Shown here one piece after another: positions 17,810 to 29,127 of a stretch of 64,000 bases of DNA. Below the pieces are notes generated by a model. It did not search any database, had not been told where the DNA came from, and was given only the letters and a program-made list of their open reading frames with translations. The translations under genes were made by a program, and so were the position numbers. Origin of the DNA: Marinimicrobium sp. C6131 (GTDB taxonomy: Bacteria > Pseudomonadota > Gammaproteobacteria > Pseudomonadales > Cellvibrionaceae); contig NZ_CP110629.1 of NCBI RefSeq assembly GCF_026153455.1, positions 186,001 through 250,000 of the forward strand. The letters run 5' to 3'. Each line of letters begins with the position of its first letter. The first letter of the stretch is position 1.

Positions 17810-18343
17810 ATGTCACGAGTTGCAAATAGTCCGGTTGAAGTACCGTCCGCTGTTAAGGTCACCCTTCAGGGTCAGAGCCTTAGCGTCAAAGGCGGAAAAG
17901 GTACATTGGCTCTGGAAATTCACGACAGCGTTGAAATCAAGCAGGAAGATAGCCTGCTCAAATTCACCGCTCGTGATGGGGCCAAGCAGTCCCGCGCGCT
18001 GGCAGGCACCATGCGTGCTCTGGTCGGCAGCATGGTAAAAGGCGTAGATCAGGGCTTCGAAGAGAAGCTGCAACTGGTCGGCGTCGGTTATCGTGCCAAG
18101 GCGTCGGGTAAAACTGTAAACCTGTCTGTCGGTTATTCTCAGCCGATCGATTACACCTTACCGGAAGGTGTAACGGCAGAGTGTCCGGCCCAGACAGAAA
18201 TTGTGCTGAAGAGCGCTGACAAGCAGCTGCTCGGTCAGGTGGCATCCGAGATTCGCGCATTGCGTGAGCCAGAGCCCTATAAGGGCAAAGGCATCCGCTA
18301 TGCGAGCGAACAGGTTCGCCGTAAAGAAGCCAAGAAGAAGTAG
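17810..18343 (+). CDS. rplF: 50S ribosomal protein L6
   Basis: Protein near the GTPase-associated centre. 177 residues made of two duplicated alpha/beta domains. Conserved LVGVGYRAKASGK lies at about residues 88-100 and the C-terminal PEPYKGKGIRYASEQVRRKEAKKK-type tail is intact. spc cluster. Confidence 0.98.
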   Translation: MSRVANSPVEVPSAVKVTLQGQSLSVKGGKGTLALEIHDSVEIKQEDSLLKFTARDGAKQSRALAGTMRALVGSMVKGVDQGFEEKLQLVGVGYRAKASGKTVNLSVGYSQPIDYTLPEGVTAECPAQTEIVLKSADKQLLGQVASEIRALREPEPYKGKGIRYASEQVRRKEAKKK

Positions 18344-18352
18344 GGCCAGGAT

Positions 18353-18703
18353 ATGAGCGATAAGAAGCAATCTCGTCTTCGCCGTGCGCGTCGTGCCCGT
18401 GCCAAGATTCGTGAACTGAGTGTAAACCGTCTGTCTGTTCATCGTACGCCGCGTCATATTTACGCGCAGATCATTGCAGAAGACGGCGGCCGCGTATTGG
18501 CCAGTGCCTCAACGTTGGATAAAGACCTGCGTCAGGGCAAAACGGGTAACAGCGAGGCGGCGAAAGCTGTCGGCGCTCTGATCGCAGAGCGCGCTAAAGC
18601 TGCCGGTGTCTCCCGGGTGGCGTTCGACCGTAGTGGTTTCAAGTTCCACGGTCGTGTAAAAGCCCTGGCAGACGCTGCGCGTGAAGCTGGACTGGAATTC
18701 TAA
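18353..18703 (+). CDS. rplR: 50S ribosomal protein L18
   Basis: 5S rRNA-binding protein. 116 residues. The N-terminus is Arg-rich (RLRRARRARAKIREL), and VAFDRSGFKFHGRVKALADAAREAGLEF forms the C-terminal signature. It begins 9 bp after rplF and ends 10 bp before rpsE. Confidence 0.98.
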   Translation: MSDKKQSRLRRARRARAKIRELSVNRLSVHRTPRHIYAQIIAEDGGRVLASASTLDKDLRQGKTGNSEAAKAVGALIAERAKAAGVSRVAFDRSGFKFHGRVKALADAAREAGLEF

Positions 18704-18713
18704 GGGTTAAGAT

Positions 18714-19223
18714 ATGGCATACGCGAAGAAAGAAGAAGGCAACAACGAAGGCTTCCAGGAAAAGCTGGTTCAAGTCAATCGTGTTGCCAAGACTGTTAAA
18801 GGTGGTCGTATCTTTGCCTTCACCGCACTGACTGTCGTTGGTGACGGTAACGGTAAGGTCGGCTTTGGCCGCGGTAAGGCACGTGAAGTGCCGGTTGCAA
18901 TCCAGAAAGCGATGGAAGCAGCTCGCCGCAACATGATCGACGTTGAGTTGAACGGCGACACTCTGCAGTACCCGACCAAAGGCCGTCATGGTGCCTCCAA
19001 GGTGTTCATGCAGCCCGCCTCACAGGGTACGGGTGTTATTGCTGGCGGCGCCATGCGCTCTGTACTGGAAATTGCCGGTGTTCAGAACGTACTGGCCAAG
19101 TGTTACGGCTCTACCAATCCGGTAAACGTTGTTCGTGCCACTTTTAATGCGCTGAAGTCTATGGCGTCTCCGGACTCTGTAGCAGCCAAGCGTGGCAAAA
19201 GTGTCGAAGAGATCCTGAATTAA
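18714..19223 (+). CDS. rpsE: 30S ribosomal protein S5
   Basis: Protein at the mRNA entry site that affects decoding accuracy. 169 residues. The double-stranded RNA-binding-like region contains VNRVAKTVKGGRIFAFTALTVVGDGNG (about 21-47), where spectinomycin resistance changes occur in other species; no such change is apparent. spc cluster. Confidence 0.98.
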   Translation: MAYAKKEEGNNEGFQEKLVQVNRVAKTVKGGRIFAFTALTVVGDGNGKVGFGRGKAREVPVAIQKAMEAARRNMIDVELNGDTLQYPTKGRHGASKVFMQPASQGTGVIAGGAMRSVLEIAGVQNVLAKCYGSTNPVNVVRATFNALKSMASPDSVAAKRGKSVEEILN

Positions 19224-19259
19224 TTGGCATTGCCAGTTAACTGATTGCGGAATACGACC

Positions 19260-19445
19260 ATGGCTAAGAAAATGATCAAAGTGACTCAAATCCGGAGTAC
19301 AGCGGGTCGCCTGAAGAAGCATCAGGCTAGCGTCGCCGGCTTGGGTCTGCGCCGTATCGGCCACACCGTTGAGGTGGAAGACACTCCCTCCGTGCGTGGG
19401 ATGATTAACTCTGTAAACTATCTGGTACAGGTAGAGGGAGAATAA
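19260..19445 (+). CDS. rpmD: 50S ribosomal protein L30
   Basis: Small non-essential large-subunit protein. 61 residues from ATG 19260 (MAKKMIKVTQIRS). An in-frame start at 19245 would add five non-conserved residues. The signature KHQASVAGLGLRRIGHTVEVEDTPSVRGMI is complete. rplO starts 1 bp after its stop. Confidence 0.97.
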   Translation: MAKKMIKVTQIRSTAGRLKKHQASVAGLGLRRIGHTVEVEDTPSVRGMINSVNYLVQVEGE

Positions 19446-19446
19446 G

Positions 19447-19881
19447 ATGCGTCTTAACGAGCTGAGTCCCGCCCCCGGTAGCACCCATAGCAAAAAGCGC
19501 GTGGGTCGCGGTATCGGTAGTGGCCTGGGTAAGACCGCAGGCCGCGGTCACAAAGGTTTGAAGTCCCGCTCCGGTGGTAGTGTTGCTCCGGGCTTCGAAG
19601 GCGGCCAGATGCCGTTGCAGAAGCGTCTGCCGAAGTTTGGTTTCAGTTCTCGTATTGGTCGTGTCACTGCCGAAGTTCGTCTCTCTGAGCTGAACAAGGT
19701 AGAGGGCGATACCATCGATATCGAAACTCTGAAGCAGGCCGATGTCATTGGTGCTAATATGAAGCGCGCCAAGATCTTCGCATCTGGCGAGCTGAAGAAA
19801 GCGGTTACCGTACGCGGTATTGCGGTCACCAAAGGTGCCAAGGCTGCGATTGAAGCGGCTGGCGGGAAAGTCGAAGAGTAA
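19447..19881 (+). CDS. rplO: 50S ribosomal protein L15
   Basis: Large-subunit assembly protein. 144 residues. The glycine- and arginine-rich N-terminal extension (KKRVGRGIGSGLGKTAGRGHKG, about residues 17-38) threads into 23S rRNA; GGQMPLQKRLPKFGF follows. It lies between rpmD and secY in the spc cluster. Confidence 0.98.
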   Translation: MRLNELSPAPGSTHSKKRVGRGIGSGLGKTAGRGHKGLKSRSGGSVAPGFEGGQMPLQKRLPKFGFSSRIGRVTAEVRLSELNKVEGDTIDIETLKQADVIGANMKRAKIFASGELKKAVTVRGIAVTKGAKAAIEAAGGKVEE

Positions 19882-19892
19882 GGGGCGCCAAC

Positions 19893-21230
19893 ATGGCAAC
19901 TCCCGGTAATCCTTCGTTGGGGAATCAGAAAGGTTTGGGCGAGCTTTGGGCTCGCCTGCGTTTTTTGTTCCTGGCGATCGTAGTCTACCGAATTGGTACT
20001 CATATTCCGGTTCCCGGTTTGGATCCCGAGCGGATTGCCAACCTGTTTAATCAGAATCAGGGTACCATTCTGGGTATGTTCAACATGTTCTCCGGGGGTG
20101 CCCTGGAGCGCATGAGTATCCTTGCGCTGGGCATTATGCCGTACATCTCTGCATCGATTATCATGCAGCTGATGACCGCAGTGACCCCCTCGCTGGAACA
20201 GCTTAAAAAAGAAGGTGACGCGGGCCGCCGTAAAATCAACCAGTACACACGCTACGGTACAGTAGTGCTGGCGACGGTGCAGGCCATGGCGATGTCAGTG
20301 AGTTTTTCCGGTTTTGCCTATGGTGGCGAAGCGGATTTTGCGTTTCACTTCATTGCGGTCACTTCTCTGGTTACCGGCGCGGTCTTCATGATGTGGCTGG
20401 GTGAGCAGGTTACTGAGAAAGGTATTGGCAACGGTATCTCAATGCTGATTTTTGCCGGTATTGTGGCTGGTTTGCCAAGTGCAGTGGGGCAGGCGTTTGA
20501 GAGTGCCCGTCAGGGTGATCTTCATCTGTTGCTGCTGTTGGTTATTGCGGTAATCGCTCTGGCCGTTATCTGGGGTGTGGTCCGGGTTGAACGCGGACAG
20601 CGTCGTATTACGGTAAACTACGCCAAGCGTCAGCAAGGCCGAAATGCCTACGCCGCTCAGACCAGTCACCTGCCGCTCAAGATCAACATGGCGGGCGTGA
20701 TTCCGGCGATCTTTGCCAGCAGCATCCTGCTGTTCCCGGCGTCCATTGCCCAGTGGTTTGGCGAGGGCGGTGACGGCTTTGCCAGCGACTTCCTTCAGGA
20801 TCTCGCTCTGGCTATTGGTCCGGGTCAGCCTCTGAACATTCTGCTGTTCGCGGCACTGATCTCGTTTTTCTGCTTCTTCTACACGGCGTTGATGTTCAAC
20901 CCGAAAGAGGTGGCGGATAACCTGAAGAAGTCCGGTGCCTATATCCCGGGGATCCGCCCGGGTGAGCAATCGGCCCGCTATATCGACAGTGTTCTGACCC
21001 GTTTGACGGTGGTGGGTGCTGTTTATATGTCGGCTGTGTGCCTGATGCCCCAGTTCCTGGTGGTGGCGGCAAATGTTCCCTTCTATTTGGGGGGGACGTC
21101 GTTGCTGATCGTGGTAGTGGTGGTCATGGACTTTATGTCCCAGGTTCAGGCGCACTTGATGTCTCATCAGTACGAGTCACTGATGAAGAAGTCTAACTTG
21201 AAGGGATATGGCAGCGGCAACGCTCGCTAA
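19893..21230 (+). CDS. secY: Preprotein translocase subunit SecY
   Basis: Channel-forming subunit of the SecYEG translocon in the inner membrane. 445 residues with ten predicted membrane segments. The plug/TM2 region includes GTILGMFNMFSGGALERMSILALGIMPYISASIIMQL. The cytosolic C5 loop holds NPKEVADNLKKSGAYIPGIRPG, with the Arg that contacts SecA. Located after rplO as in the standard spc operon. Confidence 0.98.
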   Translation: MATPGNPSLGNQKGLGELWARLRFLFLAIVVYRIGTHIPVPGLDPERIANLFNQNQGTILGMFNMFSGGALERMSILALGIMPYISASIIMQLMTAVTPSLEQLKKEGDAGRRKINQYTRYGTVVLATVQAMAMSVSFSGFAYGGEADFAFHFIAVTSLVTGAVFMMWLGEQVTEKGIGNGISMLIFAGIVAGLPSAVGQAFESARQGDLHLLLLLVIAVIALAVIWGVVRVERGQRRITVNYAKRQQGRNAYAAQTSHLPLKINMAGVIPAIFASSILLFPASIAQWFGEGGDGFASDFLQDLALAIGPGQPLNILLFAALISFFCFFYTALMFNPKEVADNLKKSGAYIPGIRPGEQSARYIDSVLTRLTVVGAVYMSAVCLMPQFLVVAANVPFYLGGTSLLIVVVVVMDFMSQVQAHLMSHQYESLMKKSNLKGYGSGNAR

Positions 21231-21252
21231 TCCCCATTACTAGGGTAGGATC

Positions 21253-21369
21253 ATGAAAGTTCGTGCTTCTGTTAAAAAGATCTGCCGCAACTGCAAGATG
21301 GTTAAGCGCAATGGCGTTCTGCGAGTAATTTGCCACGCTGAGCCTCGTCACAAGCAGCGGCAGGGTTAA
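21253..21369 (+). CDS. rpmJ: 50S ribosomal protein L36, zinc form
   Basis: A 38-residue protein that stabilises 23S rRNA in the late large subunit. Translation of 21253-21369 gives MKVRASVKKICRNCK at its N-terminus, with the zinc ligands Cys11, Cys14, Cys27 and His33 all present. A TAGGGTAGG box precedes the ATG. It lies 22 bp after secY and is the last spc gene, as in E. coli. Confidence 0.97.
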   Translation: MKVRASVKKICRNCKMVKRNGVLRVICHAEPRHKQRQG

Positions 21370-21429
21370 GAATTGGACGCCAAGCCCCCTCCAGGGGCGG
21401 GGCGTACATGAGGGGGCGTTGACTGTCGT

Positions 21430-21447
21430 CCGGGGAGAAATCCCCGG
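21430..21447 (+). terminator. Hairpin after rpmJ, possible weak terminator
   Basis: A 7-bp stem (21430-21436 with 21441-21447) holds a GAAA tetraloop, followed after a few bases by a short T-rich stretch (21456-21460). A second GC hairpin lies just upstream, near 21384-21398. The site overlaps the -35 of the rpsM promoter, so any termination is probably partial. Confidence 0.4.
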
Positions 21448-21451
21448 GCTA

Positions 21452-21480
21452 TTGATTTTTGGTGATTTTACCGCTATCCT
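21452..21480 (+). promoter_or_regulatory. Sigma-70 promoter of the alpha operon
   Basis: TTGATT (21452-21457) and TATCCT (21475-21480) with 17-bp spacing, 75 bp before rpsM. The leader 21487-21555 is where S4 autoregulation acts in E. coli; no clear pseudoknot was traced here. Confidence 0.65.
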
Positions 21481-21555
21481 TGCGCGCCTTTTAGGGTGTT
21501 GGGTGGCGTAAGTTGCCGTCAACGCTGCAATTTTAGTGTTACTGGAGTAATTTGA

Positions 21556-21912
21556 ATGGCCCGTATTGCTGGTGTAAACATACCAGATCACAAGCACGCG
21601 GTTGTCTCCCTGACTTACGTCTATGGGATTGGCCGTACTACTGCGCAACAGATCTGTGCCGCTACTGGCATCGCCGAAGACGCCAAAATGGGTAGTCTTT
21701 CCGAAGAACAGCTCGACGCGATCCGTAACGAGCTTGGCAAGCATACCGTAGAGGGTGACTTGCGCCGTGTTGTGTCGATGAACATCAAGCGTCTGATGGA
21801 CCTGGGTTGCTACCGCGGTCTGCGTCACCGTCGGAGCTTGCCGGTCAATGGTCAGCGCACCAAGACCAACGCTCGCACACGTAAGGGCCCGCGCAAGCCG
21901 ATTAAACGTTAA
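21556..21912 (+). CDS. rpsM: 30S ribosomal protein S13
   Basis: Head protein that bridges to the large subunit and contacts P-site tRNA. 118 residues. N-terminal ARIAGVNIPDHKHAVVSLTYVYGIG and C-terminal RGLRHRRSLPVNGQRTKTNARTRKGPRK-type sequence are canonical. First gene of the alpha operon, behind its own promoter. Confidence 0.98.
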   Translation: MARIAGVNIPDHKHAVVSLTYVYGIGRTTAQQICAATGIAEDAKMGSLSEEQLDAIRNELGKHTVEGDLRRVVSMNIKRLMDLGCYRGLRHRRSLPVNGQRTKTNARTRKGPRKPIKR

Positions 21913-21966
21913 TCGATCTGCGCCAGTCATTCAAATACGGTAACTACAGGTTAGGAAGAGATTGCT

Positions 21967-22362
21967 ATGGCGAAGCCAGGTAATAAAACCGCAACGAAAA
22001 AGAAAGTCAAAAAGACGGTGGTCGATGGGGTTGCCCACATCCACGCGTCTTTCAATAACACCATTGTCACTATCACCGACCGTCAGGGTAATACCCTGAG
22101 CTGGGCCACCTCTGGTGGTTCTGGTTTCCGCGGTTCGCGCAAAAGCACCCCGTTTGCTGCCCAGGTGGCTGCGGAGCGCGCCGGTGAGGCAGCGAAAGAA
22201 TACGGTCTTAAGAACCTCGACGTAGAAGTGAAGGGCCCTGGCCCTGGCCGCGAATCTGCGGTCCGTGCACTTAATAATGTTGGTTACAAGATCACCAACA
22301 TTGTCGACGTTACGCCGATTCCGCACAACGGCTGCCGTCCTCCCAAGAAACGTCGAGTGTAA
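21967..22362 (+). CDS. rpsK: 30S ribosomal protein S11
   Basis: Platform protein that works with S7 and S18 around E-site mRNA. 131 residues, two more than E. coli, from a longer Lys-rich N-terminus. The signature KGPGPGRESAVRALNNVGYKITNIVDVTPIPHNGCRPPKKRRV is present at the C-terminus. alpha operon, 54 bp after rpsM. Confidence 0.98.
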   Translation: MAKPGNKTATKKKVKKTVVDGVAHIHASFNNTIVTITDRQGNTLSWATSGGSGFRGSRKSTPFAAQVAAERAGEAAKEYGLKNLDVEVKGPGPGRESAVRALNNVGYKITNIVDVTPIPHNGCRPPKKRRV

Positions 22363-22375
22363 GGGGAACTAGATA

Positions 22376-22996
22376 ATGGCTCGTTATATTGGACCTACAT
22401 GTAAACTGTCCCGTCGTGAAGGCACCGACCTCTTTCTGAAGAGTGGTGCTCGCGCGCTGGATTCGAAGTGTAAACTGGAAAGCGTCCCTGGCCAGCATGG
22501 CCAGCGTCGTGGTCGTCTGTCGGACTATGGTGTACAGCTGCGTGAAAAGCAGAAGGTACGTCGTACCTATGGCATGATGGAAAAGCAGTTCCGCAGCTAC
22601 TACAAAGAGGCTGCTCGTCGTAAGGGCGCCACCGGTGAAAACCTGTTGAAGCTGCTCGAAGGCCGCCTTGATAACGTTGTGTACCGGATGGGCTTCGGTT
22701 CTACCCGTGCAGAAGCGCGTCAGCTGGTCACTCACAAGGCGATCAGCGTTAACGGCAAAACGTTGAACATTCCCTCCTACCAGGTGCAGGAAGGGGACGT
22801 GATTGCCGTTCGCGAAAAGGCCAAGAATCAGTTGCGTATCCAGAACGCCCTGACCCTTGCCGGCCAGCGCAGCAATGTTGAGTGGATCGATGTGAACGCG
22901 GACAAGAAAGAAGGTGTCTTCACCCGAGTTCCCGATCGCAGTGAATTGCCCGCTGAAATCAACGAGAACCTTATTGTCGAGCTTTACTCCAAGTAA
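22376..22996 (+). CDS. rpsD: 30S ribosomal protein S4
   Basis: 16S assembly initiator and, in E. coli, repressor of the alpha operon. 206 residues. S4 RNA-binding domain RLDNVVYRMGFGSTRAEARQLVTHKAISVNGK lies at about residues 93-126. The N-terminal region has only Cys9 and Cys32, so it is the zinc-free form. rpoA follows 26 bp later. Confidence 0.98.
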   Translation: MARYIGPTCKLSRREGTDLFLKSGARALDSKCKLESVPGQHGQRRGRLSDYGVQLREKQKVRRTYGMMEKQFRSYYKEAARRKGATGENLLKLLEGRLDNVVYRMGFGSTRAEARQLVTHKAISVNGKTLNIPSYQVQEGDVIAVREKAKNQLRIQNALTLAGQRSNVEWIDVNADKKEGVFTRVPDRSELPAEINENLIVELYSK

Positions 22997-23022
22997 GGGA
23001 CTAACCGCTAACAGGTGTGGCT

Positions 23023-24012
23023 ATGCAGACTGCAGTAAACGAATTTTTGACTCCGCGTCATATCGATGTGACCGAAAACAGCCCAACTCACGCTCGCGTG
23101 GTGTTGGAGCCGCTTGAGCGCGGTTTTGGTCATACTCTGGGCAATGCCCTACGGCGTATTCTGCTCTCCTCCATGGCGGGCTGTGCCATTACTGAAGCCG
23201 AGATCGATGGTGTGCTGCACGAGTACAGCGCGATTGAGGGTGTGCGGGAAGATGTCATTGAAATCCTGCTCAACCTGAAAAACGTCGCTGTCGTGATGCA
23301 CGGTAAAGATCGCGCGGTTCTGACTCTCAAGAAGAAGGGCCCGGGTGTCGTTACCGCTGGGGATATTCAGGTTGATCACGATATCGAGGTAAAAAACCCC
23401 GATCACGTGATCGCCCATATCACCGGTGATACCGAACTCAATATGCGCCTGACAGTGGCCCGTGGCCGCGGTTATGAGCCGGCCGATGCCCGTCGTCATG
23501 ACGAGGACGAAAGCCGCGCTATTGGTCGTTTGCAGTTGGATGCGACTTACAGCCCGGTTCGCCGGCTTGCGTACACGGTCGAGAGTGCCCGTGTTGAGCA
23601 GCGTACGGACCTGGATAAGCTGATTCTGGATCTGGAAACCAATGGTACGATTGATCCCGAAGAAGCGATTCGTCGTGCGGCGACCATCTTGCAGCAGCAA
23701 TTGGCTGTGTTTGTCGACCTGGAGGCCGAGAAGCAATCTACACCGGAAGAGAAAGAGGAAGCGATTGATCCTGTTCTTCTGCGTCCGGTGGATGATCTCG
23801 AGTTGACAGTTCGCTCCGCGAACTGCCTGAAAGCAGAGAATATTTACTACATCGGTGACTTGATTCAGCGCACTGAAGTTGAGCTGTTGAAAACACCGAA
23901 CCTGGGTAAGAAGTCTCTGACAGAGATCAAAGATGTCCTCGCCTCGCGCGGTTTGTCACTCGGTATGCGTTTGGAAAACTGGCCGCCGGCCAGCTTGAAA
24001 AACGAAGACTGA
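23023..24012 (+). CDS. rpoA: RNA polymerase alpha subunit
   Basis: Alpha subunit; the dimer starts core polymerase assembly and its C-terminal domain binds UP elements and activators. 329 residues from ATG 23023 (MQTAVNEFLTPRHI), preceded by an ACAGG box; a GTG two codons earlier is less likely. N-terminal domain about 1-235 with ERGFGHTLGNALRRILLSSM. C-terminal domain about 250-329 with RSANCLKAENIYYIGDLIQRTE (the DNA-contacting Arg is the first residue here). Confidence 0.98.
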   Translation: MQTAVNEFLTPRHIDVTENSPTHARVVLEPLERGFGHTLGNALRRILLSSMAGCAITEAEIDGVLHEYSAIEGVREDVIEILLNLKNVAVVMHGKDRAVLTLKKKGPGVVTAGDIQVDHDIEVKNPDHVIAHITGDTELNMRLTVARGRGYEPADARRHDEDESRAIGRLQLDATYSPVRRLAYTVESARVEQRTDLDKLILDLETNGTIDPEEAIRRAATILQQQLAVFVDLEAEKQSTPEEKEEAIDPVLLRPVDDLELTVRSANCLKAENIYYIGDLIQRTEVELLKTPNLGKKSLTEIKDVLASRGLSLGMRLENWPPASLKNED

Positions 24013-24095
24013 TAATACATTGTTTCGTCGCCGGTCGTTTGACCGGCGGTTAACGAGATCGCTGTGAAGCGATCGTTAGTGAAGGGTTTAGCGTC

Positions 24096-24506
24096 ATGCG
24101 TCATCGTCATAGTGGCCGTCAACTGAATCGTAACAGCTCTCATCGCAAAGCCATGTTTCGCAATATGACCGCGTCTCTGGTTGAGCACGAGCTGATTAAA
24201 ACCACCTTGCCCAAGGCCAAAGAACTGCGTCGCGTAGCCGAGCCGCTGATTACTTTGGCCAAGAAGGACAGTGTAGCCAACCGTCGCCTGGCGTTCAGTC
24301 GCCTGCGTGATAAAGAAGCGGTAGGCAAGCTGTTTGCCGAGCTGGGTCCTCGTTATGAGTCTCGCCCCGGTGGCTATATCCGCATCATGAAGTGTGGCTT
24401 CCGTGCCGGCGATAAGGCCCCCATGGCCTATGTTGAGCTGGTGGATCGCCCTCAGATTGAAGCGGGTGAAGAGCCGGTAGAAGCGGCAGCGGATTCCGCC
24501 GAGTAA
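24096..24506 (+). CDS. rplQ: 50S ribosomal protein L17
   Basis: Protein near the tunnel exit. 136 residues with RHRHSGRQLNRNSSHRKAMFRNM at the start and a Glu/Ala-rich C-terminal tail. Two GC hairpins (24030-24047, and one around 24051-24079) fill the 83-bp gap after rpoA and may tune rplQ expression. Last gene of the alpha operon, followed by a very strong terminator. Confidence 0.98.
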   Translation: MRHRHSGRQLNRNSSHRKAMFRNMTASLVEHELIKTTLPKAKELRRVAEPLITLAKKDSVANRRLAFSRLRDKEAVGKLFAELGPRYESRPGGYIRIMKCGFRAGDKAPMAYVELVDRPQIEAGEEPVEAAADSAE

Positions 24507-24553
24507 GTAATATCGGTTCCGCGTTAATGGTGTCTTTTGTGGACGTCATTGAA

Positions 24554-24599
24554 GCAGATACAAAAAAGCCAGGCTGATGCCTGGCTTTTTTGTATCTGC
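24554..24599. terminator. Bidirectional terminator between rplQ and uvrA
   Basis: A perfect 21-bp inverted repeat (24554-24574 and 24579-24599) around a TGAT loop. Six A residues on the left arm and six T residues on the right make an intrinsic terminator on both strands. It serves rplQ on + and uvrA on -, whose stop is only 15 bp away. Confidence 0.93.
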
Positions 24600-24614
24600 G
24601 GGAAATGCCTATAC

Positions 24615-27482
<2,868 letters not shown>

Positions 27483-27510
27483 CATGTCTCCCGAAACGAC
27501 CAAATCCCCC

Positions 27511-27541
27511 ATTATACGCATTCCCACCGAGGGGCGGTCAC
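27511..27541 (-). promoter_or_regulatory. uvrA promoter
   Basis: On the minus strand a consensus TATAAT (27511-27516) lies about 28 bp before the uvrA ATG. The best -35 is GTGACC (27536-27541) at a long 19-bp spacing, so the promoter is probably moderate. No CTGT-N8-ACAG SOS box is present, unlike E. coli uvrA. Confidence 0.5.
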
Positions 27542-27675
27542 CCGGGTTGTAAAGGATTGTAGGTCTTTGGATTGGGACAATATCAGTGGTTGAGTGAAGA
27601 CCGGGAGCAAATGGATTGGGCGTGCAGTGTGTTAGAATCCGGCTCCCATTTACCCATGTGAATCAGGAGCTGTCC

Positions 27676-29046
27676 TTGCCGATTGTTCAGGCCCCTTTCG
27701 AGCGCCGCACGGTGGTCTCCCTGGCACTGCTGTACGCCTTCCGCATGCTCGGGCTGTTCATGGTCCTGCCGGTGCTGACCCTCTATGGCGACGACTACCG
27801 CCACGCCACGCCACTGCTGCTTGGTCTGGCCTTGGGCGCCTACGGTTTCAGTCAGGCTCTACTGCAGATACCCTTTGGCATCCTCTCTGATCGCATCGGC
27901 CGAAAGCCCGTCATCACCGTCGGCTTGTTGGTATTCACTCTCGGTAGCGTGGTGGCCGCGCAGGCCGACTCGGTCTATGAACTCGTGCTCGGGCGCCTCC
28001 TCCAGGGCGGCGGCGCCATCGCTGGAGCGGTGATGGCGCTACTGGCGGACCTGACCGCCGAAGAAAACCGCACCAAGGCCATGGCAACCATTGGTGGTGC
28101 GATCGGTCTCTCCTTCTCGCTGGCGCTGGTGATCGGTCCCCTGTTGGCCAACTGGGGCGGTCTGGCCGCCGTTTTCTGGCTTACGGCCGCCCTCGGACTG
28201 ATCGGGCTCTGGATCGTCTGGCAACTGGTGCCAACGGTACGGCGTCCACCTCGGAGGCGGCGTGAGGTGGGGGCCGTGCCGGAGCTGGTCCGACAGGTCC
28301 TGGCCAACCGGGAGCTGCTGCGCCTGAATCTGGGCATCTTTGTGCTGCATTTTGTGCTGATGGCCCTGTTTCTGGTCATGCCCCAGCGCCTGGAGGCCGA
28401 CCTCGGTATTGCCCGGGGGGACCACTGGTATGTCTACCTGCCGCTGCTGGCCGGTGCGTTTGCGGCCATGCTGCCATTCATCATCATCGCCGAGAAGCGA
28501 CGGCAGATGAAGCCGGTGTTCCTGGGGGCAATTGCCTTGCTGGGTATCGCGCTGGCGGCGCAGCCTTGGGCGAGCTCCATGCCCGCAGTGCTGGCGATAC
28601 TGTTTGTGTTTTTCATGGCCTTCAACCTGTTGGAAGCCAGCCTTCCCTCGCTGGTGAGCAAGATCGCGCCAGCGGGGGGTAAGGGCACTGCCACCAGCAT
28701 TTACGCCAGTTGCCAGTTCTTCGGCGCCTTTGCCGGCGGCGCCTTGGGCGGCTGGGTGTTTCAGGTGGGCGGGCTGCCGGCGGTATCGGCCGTGGCGGTA
28801 GGGCTGGTGTTGCTCTGGTGGCTGGCCGCAGTGGGCATGCGCCCGCCCCGTTACCTGGCCAGCGTTCTGATTCCGCTCAAGGGCAAGGTCAGCGACCGGT
28901 TCAGTGAGGAGTTATACGCCGTGCCCGGCGTGGCTGAAGTGGTGGTCGTGGAGAGTGAGGGGACCGCTTACCTCAAGGTGGACCCCCGGATGGTGGACCG
29001 CAAGCGGCTGTCCACCATTGCCGAACAGTGTGTGTTGGCCCGGTGA
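27676..29046 (+). CDS. MFS transporter with extra C-terminal soluble domain
   Basis: Major facilitator superfamily exporter-like protein in the inner membrane; substrate unknown. The start is TTG 27676 (MPIVQAPFERRTVVS), with CAGGAG 7 bases upstream, giving 456 residues; an earlier in-frame start at 27616 would add a non-hydrophobic leader. Twelve hydrophobic segments span about residues 15-385, and loop 2-3 carries the MFS motif GILSDRIGRKPVI. Residues about 390-456 form a small soluble domain (GVAEVVVVESEGTAYLKVDP) like an HMA/ferredoxin-type beta-alpha-beta fold. The same uvrA-MFS-ssb order occurs in Pseudomonas. A TAGAAT at 27633-27638 may be its -10, without a good -35. Confidence 0.8.
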   Translation: MPIVQAPFERRTVVSLALLYAFRMLGLFMVLPVLTLYGDDYRHATPLLLGLALGAYGFSQALLQIPFGILSDRIGRKPVITVGLLVFTLGSVVAAQADSVYELVLGRLLQGGGAIAGAVMALLADLTAEENRTKAMATIGGAIGLSFSLALVIGPLLANWGGLAAVFWLTAALGLIGLWIVWQLVPTVRRPPRRRREVGAVPELVRQVLANRELLRLNLGIFVLHFVLMALFLVMPQRLEADLGIARGDHWYVYLPLLAGAFAAMLPFIIIAEKRRQMKPVFLGAIALLGIALAAQPWASSMPAVLAILFVFFMAFNLLEASLPSLVSKIAPAGGKGTATSIYASCQFFGAFAGGALGGWVFQVGGLPAVSAVAVGLVLLWWLAAVGMRPPRYLASVLIPLKGKVSDRFSEELYAVPGVAEVVVVESEGTAYLKVDPRMVDRKRLSTIAEQCVLAR

Positions 29047-29059
29047 ACCCATTCACCGA

Positions 29060-29088
29060 CTGACAGCCACGGGCCGCTGGTGTATCCT
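29060..29088 (+). promoter_or_regulatory. ssb promoter
   Basis: CTGACA (29060-29065) and TATCCT (29083-29088) with 17-bp spacing, 39 bp before the ssb ATG. No LexA box is visible. Confidence 0.6.
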
Positions 29089-29127
29089 GACGGCCATTTA
29101 AGACAGTTTTTTGAACAGGAGAAAATC

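Noticed and set aside
27483..27600. LexA box before uvrA
   Set aside because: No CTGT-N8-ACAG or near match in the uvrA upstream region.
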